DNA of 64,000 bases from Kaistella montana (GCF_024436175.1 NZ_JANFQP010000001.1:372001-436000); one strand, 5' to 3'; positions 52,786-61,871 are shown, counted from the stretch's first letter. The notes: generated from the letters alone by a model not told the origin. Made by a program: numbers and translations.

Positions 52786-52817
52786 AAAAAACACTCCGAT
52801 TTTGGAGTATTTTTTTT
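52786..52817 (+). terminator. Terminator after foldase genes (copy 1 of a duplicated hairpin)
   Basis: AAAAAACACTCC-GATTTT-GGAGT followed by a T run. The 23-nt core AAAAAACACTCC..GGAGT, loop included, recurs identically at 55406. Confidence 0.85.
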
Positions 52818-52835
52818 GAGTATGATTTTGTCTGA

Positions 52836-52853
52836 TCCTAAAATAACTATACC
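52836..52853. repeat. IS-end-like string TCCTAAAATAACTATACC
   Basis: Matches the two copies at 37742 and 37774. It lies between the foldase terminator and the GLPGLI gene. Confidence 0.45.
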
Positions 52854-52892
52854 AATATATTGGATACATGATACAATCGTGCGACAACGGAA

Positions 52893-53729
52893 CTATTTTG
52901 GATAAACAATAGCTTTATCTAATTCAATAGGGTTATTATATTTTTTGATTATGTTTTTTAATTGTTCATTAATTTCTCTGCTATTTTTACAATTAACGAA
53001 GGTTCCATCATTTAGAAAAAATTGATCGCTATTTGTTTCTCCAATTCCGTTTTTAATGAAATTAATTGGTGATTCATAATATTTCAATTTTGTGGTTTTG
53101 TATTTTTCTAGTGTTATTGGAACACTCATTTCTATTGCCATTTCAATAAATTGATTTTCTACCAAAGCTTTTTTATTTTCTGATTTAGCAAGTTGAAAAT
53201 GATAATTGTTTTTGTCATCAAAAATTTCAACAATTAATCCGGGTAAACCATGAAATTTATAAGGTCCCTCTTGAAAAGGAATGTCCATTGTAAACCATGC
53301 TGTCCAATTTCTTCCGCCCCAAGTTGTGGTTGCTTTTTGTAGGTTTAGTTCCTTGACTCGTTTGTTTTCGTTGCTCAACTTCCAATTTTGAATATCTGTA
53401 GTCTGTAGGTTTAAGACGGTATTTTCCAATAAATCATATTGGCTGAAAGCGTTGCTGTTATTTTTATGGACAATTATATCGGAAGTGTTTAATTTCATTT
53501 CTTTTGGAAACGGAATGTTATTACTAATCAAAGAATCCGCAATGAAAAAATCATAGGTATAGTACTTCGTTTCAGTAGGTCCTATGTCAAGGATATAATT
53601 TTCTTTGGTTAAAATTGTTGATGTAGAATCCTTTTTATATGGAACATCATAAATGAATCGATGTGTTTGCGCTTTTGGAAAGACAAAGACACTTAGAGTT
53701 AAAATCAAAATAAAAAGCTTAATTTTCAT
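52893..53729 (-). CDS. GLPGLI-family secreted protein
   Basis: A 278-aa exported protein. The ATG at 53729 (MKIKLFILILTLSVFVFPKAQ) is a signal peptide; the open frame continues 18 codons upstream inside the previous gene. The core is complete ('WGGRNWTAWFTMD', then GPYKFHGLPGLIVEIFDD), as is the NNPIELDK ending. It overlaps the 3' end of the carboxypeptidase-like gene by 11 bases, so the two are coupled. Confidence 0.9.
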   Translation of the reverse strand: MKIKLFILILTLSVFVFPKAQTHRFIYDVPYKKDSTSTILTKENYILDIGPTETKYYTYDFFIADSLISNNIPFPKEMKLNTSDIIVHKNNSNAFSQYDLLENTVLNLQTTDIQNWKLSNENKRVKELNLQKATTTWGGRNWTAWFTMDIPFQEGPYKFHGLPGLIVEIFDDKNNYHFQLAKSENKKALVENQFIEMAIEMSVPITLEKYKTTKLKYYESPINFIKNGIGETNSDQFFLNDGTFVNCKNSREINEQLKNIIKKYNNPIELDKAIVYPK

Positions 53730-54900
53730 CGTCGTTTTTGTTAATGTTGATATTCTTATCAGTAATAAATTTTTGTTCTTCATTTGTTAAAAGAACATCG
53801 CCTTTGTCATCGCTTATTTTCAATTTAGTCCAATATGCTTGATTTATTTTCACAGGGTTTTCTAAACCTTTTTTATCAGTTGTTTCGAAGCTTTTAAAAA
53901 TCACATCTCTGGAAGAGCTGTATTCAAATGTTTGACTTTCTGTAATAGTCTTAAATCCTTTGGTTTTAAAAGAAATTTTAGAAGGAAAATATTTATCGTC
54001 TCTTTTATAATAGTCGAAAATAATGATGCCATTGCCGAGTTGTCTTTTAAATTCTTTTCCGTTTTCGTCTTTGTAGATCCTTGGCTCAGATTTATTTTGT
54101 GTAAAATCCAACTCTAAATGGGTAATTGCTTTGTCTTTTTTATTGTAAATGAATTTTCCACTGTAGACATAAGAAGAATCAGTTTTTATAGAGTAAGAAA
54201 TCTCCTGATCTTCTTCATCTTCATTGATTAATTTGCCACTTATTTTCGCGCCTTTGTTTTTAGAAAGTCGGTGTGTTCTCCATAATTCATAATGCAAAAA
54301 TAAATCACCAATGTTATCGTGTGAAATTTTTGGTTTTTTTTCACGAACAAAGTTTTGATAAGGTTCGGTTTTTAGATAACGTAAATTATCAATTTGAAGT
54401 TGTACAAAATTATCGAAGTTATCATTAAAGGCATCTTTTGAATTATACATTCCGTTTTTGCTCCAGAATTTCCCATCCGCTATCATCAGTACTTTTAATT
54501 CTTGGTTTTCAAAGGCTTTTTGCTTTATTTCAACATCGTAAATTATAGGTTTGTTATAATATATATCAGTATAATTATCCGAAACCTCTTTTAATATTTT
54601 CTGAAAATCAATGCTTACTATTTTTACTTCATCAATTTGATTATAAAGCGGTTTCAGCTTTAAAATTGTATTATAATCTTGATTTTTTAATGTTTCATAC
54701 CCATAAGCAGAAATTTCAAGATTCTTAGATGTTTCTGGTAACAAAACAAAGCCGTCGTCATTACTATAATACACATTGTTTGTAGAAATTATTCTTGCAT
54801 TGGAAATTGCATTCAAAGTTTCCGCATCGATGATTTTGATTTTTTGAGAAAACAAAAGTGAATTGCATAAAATTAGAATAAAAATAAATTTTTTAACCAT
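53719..54900 (-). CDS. Carboxypeptidase-like regulatory-domain exported protein
   Basis: A 393-aa protein with an N-terminal signal peptide (ends LLFSQ). A carboxypeptidase D-like beta-sandwich follows at about 20-85 ('IIDAETLNAISNARIISTN...ISAYGYETL'), then a long beta-rich region without a family I can name. The first module is the one found at the start of many TonB-dependent receptors, but no barrel follows. Such proteins often sit next to GLPGLI genes, as here, which suggests a joint envelope role; inference only. Confidence 0.8.
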   Translation of the reverse strand: MVKKFIFILILCNSLLFSQKIKIIDAETLNAISNARIISTNNVYYSNDDGFVLLPETSKNLEISAYGYETLKNQDYNTILKLKPLYNQIDEVKIVSIDFQKILKEVSDNYTDIYYNKPIIYDVEIKQKAFENQELKVLMIADGKFWSKNGMYNSKDAFNDNFDNFVQLQIDNLRYLKTEPYQNFVREKKPKISHDNIGDLFLHYELWRTHRLSKNKGAKISGKLINEDEEDQEISYSIKTDSSYVYSGKFIYNKKDKAITHLELDFTQNKSEPRIYKDENGKEFKRQLGNGIIIFDYYKRDDKYFPSKISFKTKGFKTITESQTFEYSSSRDVIFKSFETTDKKGLENPVKINQAYWTKLKISDDKGDVLLTNEEQKFITDKNININKNDDEN

Positions 54901-55074
54901 AATGATGAATTATTTATTTCACAAAATAATGTTATTTTCGTGTATCATGATTAATTGTAATTGCTAATTTTTTTATAAACTTTGATGTAAAAATGTTAAA
55001 TATTGCGAATTTTTAATAATGCTCAATTACTGGTGTGAATATTTTGCGAACAGAGCGTCATATAAACTAAAGAT

Positions 55075-55093
55075 AGCGTTCCTACGGAACGCT
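55075..55093. repeat. REP-like palindrome 1
   Basis: AGCGTTCC-TAC-GGAACGCT, a perfect 8-bp stem with a 3-nt loop. Confidence 0.75.
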
Positions 55094-55121
55094 GTGGGGT
55101 GCCTGTTTCAAGATTTCTAAA

Positions 55122-55150
55122 CTCTACTCATTCCGTAGGAATGAGTAGAG
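55122..55150. repeat. REP-like palindrome 2
   Basis: A perfect 13-bp stem (CTCTACTCATTCC with GGAATGAGTAGAG) around a GTA loop. The inner TTCC-GTA-GGAA is the loop-complement of palindrome 1 (TTCC-TAC-GGAA). No T run, so not a terminator. Confidence 0.75.
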
Positions 55151-55405
55151 GTGCAGATTTCTCATTACTAAGCGAAATGCCTTTGTACCCTATTAAAATC
55201 AATACTCGTCAATAATCTTGGCGTCCCTTGCGTTAAAACAAATATTATTTCATGAGTATTTTACGCTAAACCCAACTCTTAAATGTCATTCATCTCGTCA
55301 AAAAATGTTTGTCCGAATTCAGAACTGATTCCTTAATATTGACTTTTTCATGATTTGTTTAATGCAGTAAAAACCGTCTTTTTTCTTGTACAGAAACTTA
55401 AGTTC

Positions 55406-55437
55406 AAAAAAACACTCCGATTTTGGAGTGTTTTTTT
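55406..55437. terminator. Terminator of the M23 peptidase gene (copy 2 of a duplicated hairpin)
   Basis: AAAAAAACACTCC-GATTTT-GGAGTGTTTTTTT, with A and T runs both sides. It serves the reverse M23 gene and repeats the core found at 52786. Confidence 0.85.
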
Positions 55438-55454
55438 ATTTCAATCAATTAATT

Positions 55455-56363
55455 TTAAAGGCTCATAAACAATTTCGGATTTACCGGAGTATTGTTTTTA
55501 TGAACTTCATAATGCAGATGCGGACCGGTCGAACGCCCAGAATTTCCGGATCTTGCGATAACTTGGTTGACATTGATATTGTCATTCGTTTCCACCAAAA
55601 TCTCCGAAAGATGGCCATAAAGTGTCGCCAAACCATTTCCGTGGGAAACAATCACGCAATTGCCGTAACCTCCTTTTTTACCCGCGAAAATCACGGTTCC
55701 TTTTGCCGCAGCGCGCACATCGGTTCCGTAAGCTACCGCGATATCAAGACCTTTGTGGAATTGGATTTGATCCGCTTCAGCTGGTGGATTGTTCTTTTCC
55801 ACTACCGCTTTTGGCGCAGGAGTAGTTTTGATGATATTTCCGGCGCTGTCTCTTTCTACGATTACTTCCGGCGCAGTTTTAGTTTCAATTTTCATCGGTT
55901 TTGCAGACGCTAAAAGGATGTTTCTAAATGGAATCGGGTTTTTTCTCTTTCCGAAATTAGAAGAAATGTAACCTTCAGTAGGAATTCCCAGCGGAACTTG
56001 TTGCAGCTTATTCTGCAAATCCATCAAATATTGGCTGTAGCGATTGGTTTGTTTTGCCAAATATACTGCGTTGGAAATGCTGTCTTGCGCAAGAGTTGCG
56101 ATTTTTCCATCGGTTATGTTTTTTTCTGCCAGAAAAGAATTCAACTCTCGAACCGTTTGATCTACTAAAGCAAGATTATTTTTCATTTCAAGATAATCGA
56201 TGCTGTCTTTTTGGGTGTTTATTTTTACCAGATTTACCTCATAAGTCTTGTCGGTTTTTCCGGTATAAAGTTTAGTAATTATCAATGCTTGCGCAAAGAT
56301 TACCAGTAAAAAAGCGCCAAGTAAGATATTTACTTTTTTCTTGTTGCTTAGAAAATTCTTCAT
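55455..56363 (-). CDS. M23-family (LytM-type) metallopeptidase
   Basis: A 302-aa cell-wall protein with one N-terminal membrane anchor (about residues 12-32), a coiled-coil region (about 40-120), a Pro/Lys linker, and a LytM domain at about 195-300. Zinc ligands are seen in 'FHKGLDIAV' (H...D) and 'GPHLHYEV' (H-x-H), so it should be catalytically active, unlike EnvC-type activators. It likely cuts peptidoglycan cross-bridges. It is divergent from gpsA. Confidence 0.92.
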   Translation of the reverse strand: MKNFLSNKKKVNILLGAFLLVIFAQALIITKLYTGKTDKTYEVNLVKINTQKDSIDYLEMKNNLALVDQTVRELNSFLAEKNITDGKIATLAQDSISNAVYLAKQTNRYSQYLMDLQNKLQQVPLGIPTEGYISSNFGKRKNPIPFRNILLASAKPMKIETKTAPEVIVERDSAGNIIKTTPAPKAVVEKNNPPAEADQIQFHKGLDIAVAYGTDVRAAAKGTVIFAGKKGGYGNCVIVSHGNGLATLYGHLSEILVETNDNINVNQVIARSGNSGRSTGPHLHYEVHKNNTPVNPKLFMSL

Positions 56364-56560
56364 ATACTATTTTGTAACAGTTGTTTATATTTTCGGGTTG
56401 CAAAAATAATATTAATTTTTTAAAGTGGATTTTGTGCGATTATTTTATCAGTTTTTTAACGGTTGTTGTCTTTAGAAATTACAGTGATGGTTAATTTTTA
56501 ATCCAAAAAAATAGAAAAATCTTAATGTCCAAATTGGTTTTTTTTACTTGTGCACTTTTG

Positions 56561-56568
56561 TATCTTTG
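56561..56568 (+). promoter_or_regulatory. gpsA promoter box
   Basis: A perfect TAnnTTTG box (TATCTTTG) lies 17 bases before the ATG. A TTG at 56534-56536 is 24 bases upstream, slightly beyond the usual 17-23. Confidence 0.6.
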
Positions 56569-56585
56569 CAACATAAGTGAAGATT

Positions 56586-57593
56586 ATGGCTAAGAAAGAT
56601 CAGAAAAAAGAACCGATTATCGGGGTAGTAGGTAGCGGAAGTTTTGCTACCGCCATCGTGAAGATGCTTACCGAAAACAGCAAAGTGATTCACTGGTGTG
56701 TGCGCAACGAGTTCGTAAAAGGAGCAATCGAACTTCGGCATCATAACCCTACTTATCTTACTGCGGTTAATTTCAATGTGAAAACGCTCCGGCTAACCAC
56801 TGATATCAACGAGTTGGTTTCGGCGTGTGATATCGTCGTATTAGCAACTCCATCCATCTATCTTTCAGATACTTTAGACAAGATGACCTGCGATTATAGC
56901 AATAAAATATTTGTTTCCGCCATCAAAGGAATTGTACCGAAAGTCAATGATGTGGTAGCACATTATCTCCGTGATGAGTTTAAAATCGGTTTCCGAAGCC
57001 AAGCTGTAATCGCCGGGCCTTGCCACGCCGAAGAAGTCGCGATGGAAAGACTTTCTTACCTGACCATTGCTACCGTAGAGGAAAACAGAGAGGTGCTTTG
57101 CAATAAATTCGCTTCAAGGTTTATTAAAGTAAACAGCAGTTGCGATATTCTCGGAAATGAGTACAGCGCAATTTTGAAAAATATTTATGCAGTAGGAGCC
57201 GGTATTGCAAGTGGTTTAGGTTATGGAGATAACTTTACGGCCGTTTTCGTATCGAATGCGATCCGCGAAATGGAACTTTTCCTTGAAGGAATCCACGAAA
57301 TGCCACGCGATGTGAACGAAAGTGCCTATTTGGGAGATTTGCTCGTAACGGCGTATTCTCTTTTTTCCAGAAACCGAAACTTAGGAAATCTTATCGGAAA
57401 AGGATATACCGTGAAATCGGCCATACAATCGATGAACATGATTGCCGAAGGTTACTACGCTGCAGATTCTATCTACAAAACCGCAAAAGAAAAGAAAATG
57501 AAAACCCCAATTATCGATGCGGTTTACAGAATTCTTTACGAAGATAAAAATGCAGAAAAAGAATTTAAAAAACTTACTGCGAAATTGAATTGA
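56586..57593 (+). CDS. gpsA: Glycerol-3-phosphate dehydrogenase [NAD(P)+]
   Basis: A 335-aa enzyme making sn-glycerol-3-phosphate for phospholipids. The nucleotide loop is IGVVGSGSFATAIVKML; 'AVIAGPCHAEEVA', 'ILKNIYAVGAGIASGLGYGDN' and the downstream RNRNLG loop are diagnostic. The Cys in GPCHAEE replaces the Ser common elsewhere. The frame starts three codons earlier at a GTG, but the ATG (MAKKDQKKEP) is preferred. Confidence 0.95.
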   Translation: MAKKDQKKEPIIGVVGSGSFATAIVKMLTENSKVIHWCVRNEFVKGAIELRHHNPTYLTAVNFNVKTLRLTTDINELVSACDIVVLATPSIYLSDTLDKMTCDYSNKIFVSAIKGIVPKVNDVVAHYLRDEFKIGFRSQAVIAGPCHAEEVAMERLSYLTIATVEENREVLCNKFASRFIKVNSSCDILGNEYSAILKNIYAVGAGIASGLGYGDNFTAVFVSNAIREMELFLEGIHEMPRDVNESAYLGDLLVTAYSLFSRNRNLGNLIGKGYTVKSAIQSMNMIAEGYYAADSIYKTAKEKKMKTPIIDAVYRILYEDKNAEKEFKKLTAKLN

Positions 57594-57637
57594 TATTAGA
57601 AATACAACAATCTATTAATTTCTATTTTTAAACAAAC

Positions 57638-59143
57638 ATGCCTAAATCTTTAAATAAAAGAACTCCAAAACCTCACTACGATGTCGTTTTAATCGGTGGA
57701 GGAATTATGAGCACCACGCTCGCTACTTTGCTTAGTGAGTTGGATCCTCATCTCGAAATTGCGATATTCGAAAGACTCGGAAGATTTGCCCGGGAAAGTT
57801 CTGCTGCATGGAACAATGCAGGAACAGGACATTCTGCTTTTTGTGAACTCAATTATACTCCGGAAAAAGAGGATGGAAGTATTGATATTTCGAAAGCAGA
57901 AAATATTGCTGAGCAATTTGAAATTTCCAAACAGTTCTGGGCTTATTTGGTGAATAAAAATTTCATTCGGAACCCCAAAGAATTCATCAGCTCTTGTCCT
58001 CACATGAGTTTGGTTTTTGGTGTAAATGATGCCGAATACCTTAGAAAAAGACATGAGAAATTGACTCAATCCATCCTTTTCAAAGGAATGGAATATACCA
58101 CCGATCATCAAAAACTTCAAGAATGGATTCCGCTGGTAATGAGCAAAAGAAAAGATAATGAAGTTCTCGCAGCAACAAAAATGGATTTGGGTACCGATGT
58201 GAATTTTGGTATTCTTACCAGAAAAATGGGACGGTATCTGGTAGATCATTCCAATGTTGAAGTTTTCCTTTATCATGAAGCCAAAGATTTGGATCTGCAA
58301 AAAGACAGCAAATGGAGTATACAAGTGAAAGACCGTTTGAACCAGCATAAACAAGAAGTGGTTGCGGATTTTGTTTTTATTGGTGCAGGAGGTTATGCGT
58401 TGCCGCTTCTCGACAGTTCGGATATTCCGGAAAGCGAAGGCTACGGAGGTTTCCCTGTTTCTGGGGAATGGCTGGTTTCTCATAACCAAGAGTTGGTAGA
58501 AAAGCATCACGCCAAAGTGTACACTCAGGCTACGGTAGATGCACCACCAATGAGCGTTCCACATTTGGATCTCAGAATTATTGATGGCAAAAAAGCCTTA
58601 CTTTTTGGACCGTTCGCAGGTTTCTCTACCAAATTTCTAAAAGAAGGAAGCTATCTCGATTTACCAGAAAGTGTGAACTTTAAAAATATCAGATCTCTTT
58701 TTGGAGCTTGGTGGCATAATATTCCACTCACCAAATATCTCGTTCAGCAGGTCGCAATGACTAAATCTCAAAGAATGCAGCATTTGAGAGAGTTTGTGAA
58801 AGATGCAAAAGAAGAGGATTGGGAAATAAAAGTGGCAGGACAAAGAGTACAAATCATTAAAAAAGATGAAAAACTCGGCGGGAAGCTGGAATTCGGTACT
58901 GAAGTAGTGGTGAATAAAAACGGAACAATCGCTTCGCTTCTTGGTGCTTCTCCGGGCGCTTCCACTGCGGTTTATGCAATGATTCAAGTACTGGAAAAAT
59001 GTTTCGGTGAGAAAATGAAAAATGAGTGGAAAGACAAAATCCTAGAGATTGTTCCGTCTTACGGGAAAAAGCTTGCTGAAAATCCTGAACTTGCCGAAGA
59101 AATTAGAAATTATACCAAAGAAAAATTAGAACTTGAATATTAA
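57638..59143 (+). CDS. mqo: Malate:quinone oxidoreductase
   Basis: A 501-aa FAD enzyme on the inner face of the membrane that oxidises malate to oxaloacetate and reduces quinone. The FAD motif is 'VVLIGGGIMSTTLATLL', with 'ESSAAWNNAGTGHSAFCELNYTP' after it and 'FGPFAGFSTKFLK' in the second half. It lies 44 bases after gpsA; both feed or use central metabolites, but a shared transcript is only likely. Confidence 0.95.
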   Translation: MPKSLNKRTPKPHYDVVLIGGGIMSTTLATLLSELDPHLEIAIFERLGRFARESSAAWNNAGTGHSAFCELNYTPEKEDGSIDISKAENIAEQFEISKQFWAYLVNKNFIRNPKEFISSCPHMSLVFGVNDAEYLRKRHEKLTQSILFKGMEYTTDHQKLQEWIPLVMSKRKDNEVLAATKMDLGTDVNFGILTRKMGRYLVDHSNVEVFLYHEAKDLDLQKDSKWSIQVKDRLNQHKQEVVADFVFIGAGGYALPLLDSSDIPESEGYGGFPVSGEWLVSHNQELVEKHHAKVYTQATVDAPPMSVPHLDLRIIDGKKALLFGPFAGFSTKFLKEGSYLDLPESVNFKNIRSLFGAWWHNIPLTKYLVQQVAMTKSQRMQHLREFVKDAKEEDWEIKVAGQRVQIIKKDEKLGGKLEFGTEVVVNKNGTIASLLGASPGASTAVYAMIQVLEKCFGEKMKNEWKDKILEIVPSYGKKLAENPELAEEIRNYTKEKLELEY

Positions 59144-59170
59144 TATTCAGTATCATTTTCATTAAAAAAA

Positions 59171-59560
59171 GTGAGTACCATTACCAAACCCATCATATCG
59201 CCCGAAATACTGGAAGCTCTGCAAACCAAAGTAGAGGAGGAGAAACAAGTGATTGTACATTGCTGTTATCCCGCTACTTTTTTTCCCGGAGATCTGATTA
59301 GAATTTGGCAATCTACCTTTTTAATTGATGAAAATACCCACCACAAAAGCCACCTTATTCATCACGAGAATATCTCTCTGTTTCCTTATTGGACCGAGGT
59401 TCCGCCGATGAAGGATTTCTGGTTTACCTTAGTTTTTTCAGGCTTGCCTAAAGAATGTAAATCATTTAACCTGAAAGAAGAAATTCCCGAAGAAGGTGGC
59501 TTTTTTGTTCAGAATATCAAAAGAAATGGTACTGATGTTTATCGTGTGAAAATCGTATAG
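59171..59560 (+). CDS. Hypothetical protein, 129 aa
   Basis: A protein of mixed alpha/beta character with no signal peptide. The N-terminal 25 residues are helical, followed by 'VIVHCCYPATFFPGDLIRIWQSTFLID' and a C-terminal 'FFVQNIKRNGTDVYRVKIV'. The start is a GTG 27 bases after mqo; there is no in-frame ATG before codon 79, so GTG is needed. It probably belongs to the mqo transcript. I do not recognise the family. Confidence 0.65.
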   Translation: MSTITKPIISPEILEALQTKVEEEKQVIVHCCYPATFFPGDLIRIWQSTFLIDENTHHKSHLIHHENISLFPYWTEVPPMKDFWFTLVFSGLPKECKSFNLKEEIPEEGGFFVQNIKRNGTDVYRVKIV

Positions 59561-59638
59561 TAAAGAAGGAAATCGGTATTCTTTGATTATTTTATATTAA
59601 ACTGGAAAGGAAATTCCGATTAGGAAAAAAGTTAGACC

Positions 59639-60253
59639 ATGAAAAAACTCACTTTTCTGTTCATCCTGATTTCTACATTAGGAATTGCACAAACTCTTAA
59701 AAAACAGGTTCTGGAGATTAAAAAATTTCAGTCGGCGCTGAACCAAGAATATAAAAACCCAAAGGAAACTCCTTTGCGAGGCGATAATTACACCAATTTC
59801 AGACAGCATCCGTTCTTTCCAATCAATTTAAAATACCGTGTTACTGCCAAATTTACAAAAACAGAAAATGCAGTTCCTTTTGAAATTCCCACTTCCTTAG
59901 GCAAAACGAAGCCTTATGTAGAATTCGGTAAAGTGAGTTTTGATTTGGATGCTCAAACCTATGTATTGACCGTTTATCAAAGTTTAGATTTAAGAAAGAA
60001 AAAAGGGTTTGAAGATTATCTTTTTTTACCTTTCAGAGACGGAACCAATGGAAAAGAAACTTATGGTGGAGGAAAATATATGGATTTAAGAATCCCGAAA
60101 AGCAATACGATCATTCTCGATTTCAATCAATCTTATCAACCCTACTGTGCTTACAATGCCTATGATTACAACTGCCCGACGGTTCCGGAAGGGAATTTTC
60201 TACCTGTTAGAATAGAGGCGGGAGTGATGTATGAGGACGTTTATCATAAGTGA
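59639..60253 (+). CDS. DUF1684 exported protein
   Basis: A 204-aa protein with a signal peptide (ends LGIAQ) and the DUF1684 pattern: 'FFPINLKYRVTAKF' early, 'LFLPFRDGTNGKETYGGGKYMDL' in the middle, and the closing 'PYCAYNAYDYNCPTVPEGNFLPVRIEAG'. Family function is unknown. It stands alone with 78 bases before it. Confidence 0.88.
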   Translation: MKKLTFLFILISTLGIAQTLKKQVLEIKKFQSALNQEYKNPKETPLRGDNYTNFRQHPFFPINLKYRVTAKFTKTENAVPFEIPTSLGKTKPYVEFGKVSFDLDAQTYVLTVYQSLDLRKKKGFEDYLFLPFRDGTNGKETYGGGKYMDLRIPKSNTIILDFNQSYQPYCAYNAYDYNCPTVPEGNFLPVRIEAGVMYEDVYHK

Positions 60254-60441
60254 AAAAATATTTCTGCATCTTAAATTGTATTAAAAATTAAGCCACAGAA
60301 AATTCAAAAAAAACATATAGGAACCACTCGTAATTGCGTCTGTTACAATTACCGTTTTATTGATTGTTTTTTATCATTACCTTTTTTTCCGGATTTGTTG
60401 AACATCATGGGTACGAGTAACGTTAAGAAGCTAACTGCGAA

Positions 60442-61791
60442 TTAAATTTTCGCCAGAAACTCTTCAAAAGCAGGAATTACAGAAACTGTTCCGTCGTTTT
60501 CAATTTGGTTGAGTTTTAAGACTTCAATTTGATTGATGGAATTTTCGTCGAAAGGTTTTTGTACACGGACATAATTTTCAGTAAAACCGAACATTAAACC
60601 GTTTTTATTTTCGTGTTCCCAAAGTATCGGCAATGTTTTCCCCAACTGAGTTTGGTAGAACGCCATTTTCTTTTTCTCGGAAAGAATTCTAAGCATTTTA
60701 TTGCGTTTTTTTCTTTCAGGAATAGGTACAATACCTTCCATTTCAGCAGCTTCCGTATTTTCTCTTTCAGAATAAGTGAAAACATGCAAATAGCTGATCG
60801 GAAGTTCATTCAGGAAGTTATAAGTTTCCAAGAATTTTTCTTCGGTTTCGCCCGGAAATCCAACAATTACATCTACGCCAATTGCTGCATCCGGCATTAC
60901 TTCACGGATTTTTGCAACTCTGTTTTGGTATAAATTTGTTAAGTAGCGACGTTTCATTTTTTTCAATAAATCATCGCTTCCGCTTTGCAACGGAATGTGA
61001 AAATGCGGAACAAAACTTCTGCTTTTAGAAACCAATTCGATGCTTTCGTCTTTCAAAAGATTTGGTTCAATCGAAGAAATGCGGATTCTCTCGATGCCTT
61101 CCACTTTGTCGAGTTCCGAAATCAAATCAAGAAAAGTATGTTCGTGTTTTTTATTTCCAAATTCACCTTTTCCGTAATCGCCGATGTTGACGCCGGTTAA
61201 AACAATTTCTCTGATTCCTTTTCCGGCAATTTCCTTCGCGTTGTTTACCACATTTTCTATGGTATCACTTCGGGAGATTCCTCTAGCCAAAGGAATTGTG
61301 CAATAAGTACATTTGTAATCGCAACCATCTTGAACTTTCAAAAAAGCGCGTGTTCGATCACCAATTGAATAGCTTCCGATGAAAAAATCGGTTTCTTCAA
61401 TTTCACAAGAATGGATCGTTCCTTGATTTTCAGATTTGTGCAAATCATCCAAATAACTCAAGATGTTGAATTTTTCTTTTGCGCCCAAAACCAAATCTAC
61501 ACCTTCAATTGCCGAAATTTCTTCCGGTTTTAGCTGAGCATAGCAACCGACAATAACTACCAAACCTTCGGGATTGGCTTTCATGGCACGTTTCACGTGA
61601 AGTTTACATTCGCGGTCGGCATTTTCGGTCACCGAACAAGTGTTGATGACATATACGTTGGCTTTGTCTTCGAAAGTTACTTTCTCGTAACCAGCATCGG
61701 TCAATTGTCTCGCAATAGTCGAGGTTTCCGCAAAGTTGAGTTTGCAGCCCAATGTGTGGAAAGCGGCGGTTTTGGGTTGATTTGAGTTCAA
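60442..61791 (-). CDS. mtaB: tRNA ms2t6A methylthiotransferase
   Basis: A 449-aa radical-SAM enzyme adding methylthio to t6A37 in tRNA. It has the N-terminal MTTase domain with cluster Cys in LGCKLN, NTCSVTENADREC and GCYAQ, the radical-SAM motif CDYKCTYC, and a TRAM-like tail. There is no in-frame ATG near the start. A TTG at 61815 lies inside the TAnnTTTG promoter box, so the TTG at 61791 (MNSNQPKTAAFHTLGCKLNF) is the likely start. Confidence 0.92.
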   Translation of the reverse strand: MNSNQPKTAAFHTLGCKLNFAETSTIARQLTDAGYEKVTFEDKANVYVINTCSVTENADRECKLHVKRAMKANPEGLVVIVGCYAQLKPEEISAIEGVDLVLGAKEKFNILSYLDDLHKSENQGTIHSCEIEETDFFIGSYSIGDRTRAFLKVQDGCDYKCTYCTIPLARGISRSDTIENVVNNAKEIAGKGIREIVLTGVNIGDYGKGEFGNKKHEHTFLDLISELDKVEGIERIRISSIEPNLLKDESIELVSKSRSFVPHFHIPLQSGSDDLLKKMKRRYLTNLYQNRVAKIREVMPDAAIGVDVIVGFPGETEEKFLETYNFLNELPISYLHVFTYSERENTEAAEMEGIVPIPERKKRNKMLRILSEKKKMAFYQTQLGKTLPILWEHENKNGLMFGFTENYVRVQKPFDENSINQIEVLKLNQIENDGTVSVIPAFEEFLAKI

Positions 61792-61812
61792 TTCAGTATA
61801 AAATTCAGGCTG

Positions 61813-61820
61813 CAAAGATA
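61813..61820 (-). promoter_or_regulatory. mtaB promoter box
   Basis: On the minus strand a perfect TAnnTTTG box (TATCTTTG, 61820-61813) lies 21 bases before the chosen TTG start. No TTG at -33 spacing. Confidence 0.6.
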
Positions 61821-61871
61821 GTGATTTTAGAATTTTTAAACTAAAAAGGAATCTGGCCTTTATTGATGAGG

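Larger units (their letters stand above)
54901..55405. other. Gene-free region with REP-like hairpins
   Basis: About 500 bases. It contains two perfect hairpins (55075 and 55122, listed separately) and a string CGTCCCTTGCGTTAAAACAAATATT (55222 onwards) of a type I recall as common in flavobacterial intergenic DNA. No ORF is supportable. Confidence 0.6.

Noticed and set aside
57689-58564. Reverse ORF of 291 codons opposite mqo
   Set aside because: mqo is a clear, complete gene on the + strand; the reverse translation is rich in Phe, Ile, Arg and Cys with no domain, typical of an antisense shadow.
60320-60420. Hairpin GTAATTG/CAATTAC and the outer pair ACTCGTA/TACGAGT between DUF1684 and mtaB
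   Set aside because: The outer arms are too far apart and there is no T run or promoter box. The tiny ORFs inside are under 20 codons and unsupported.
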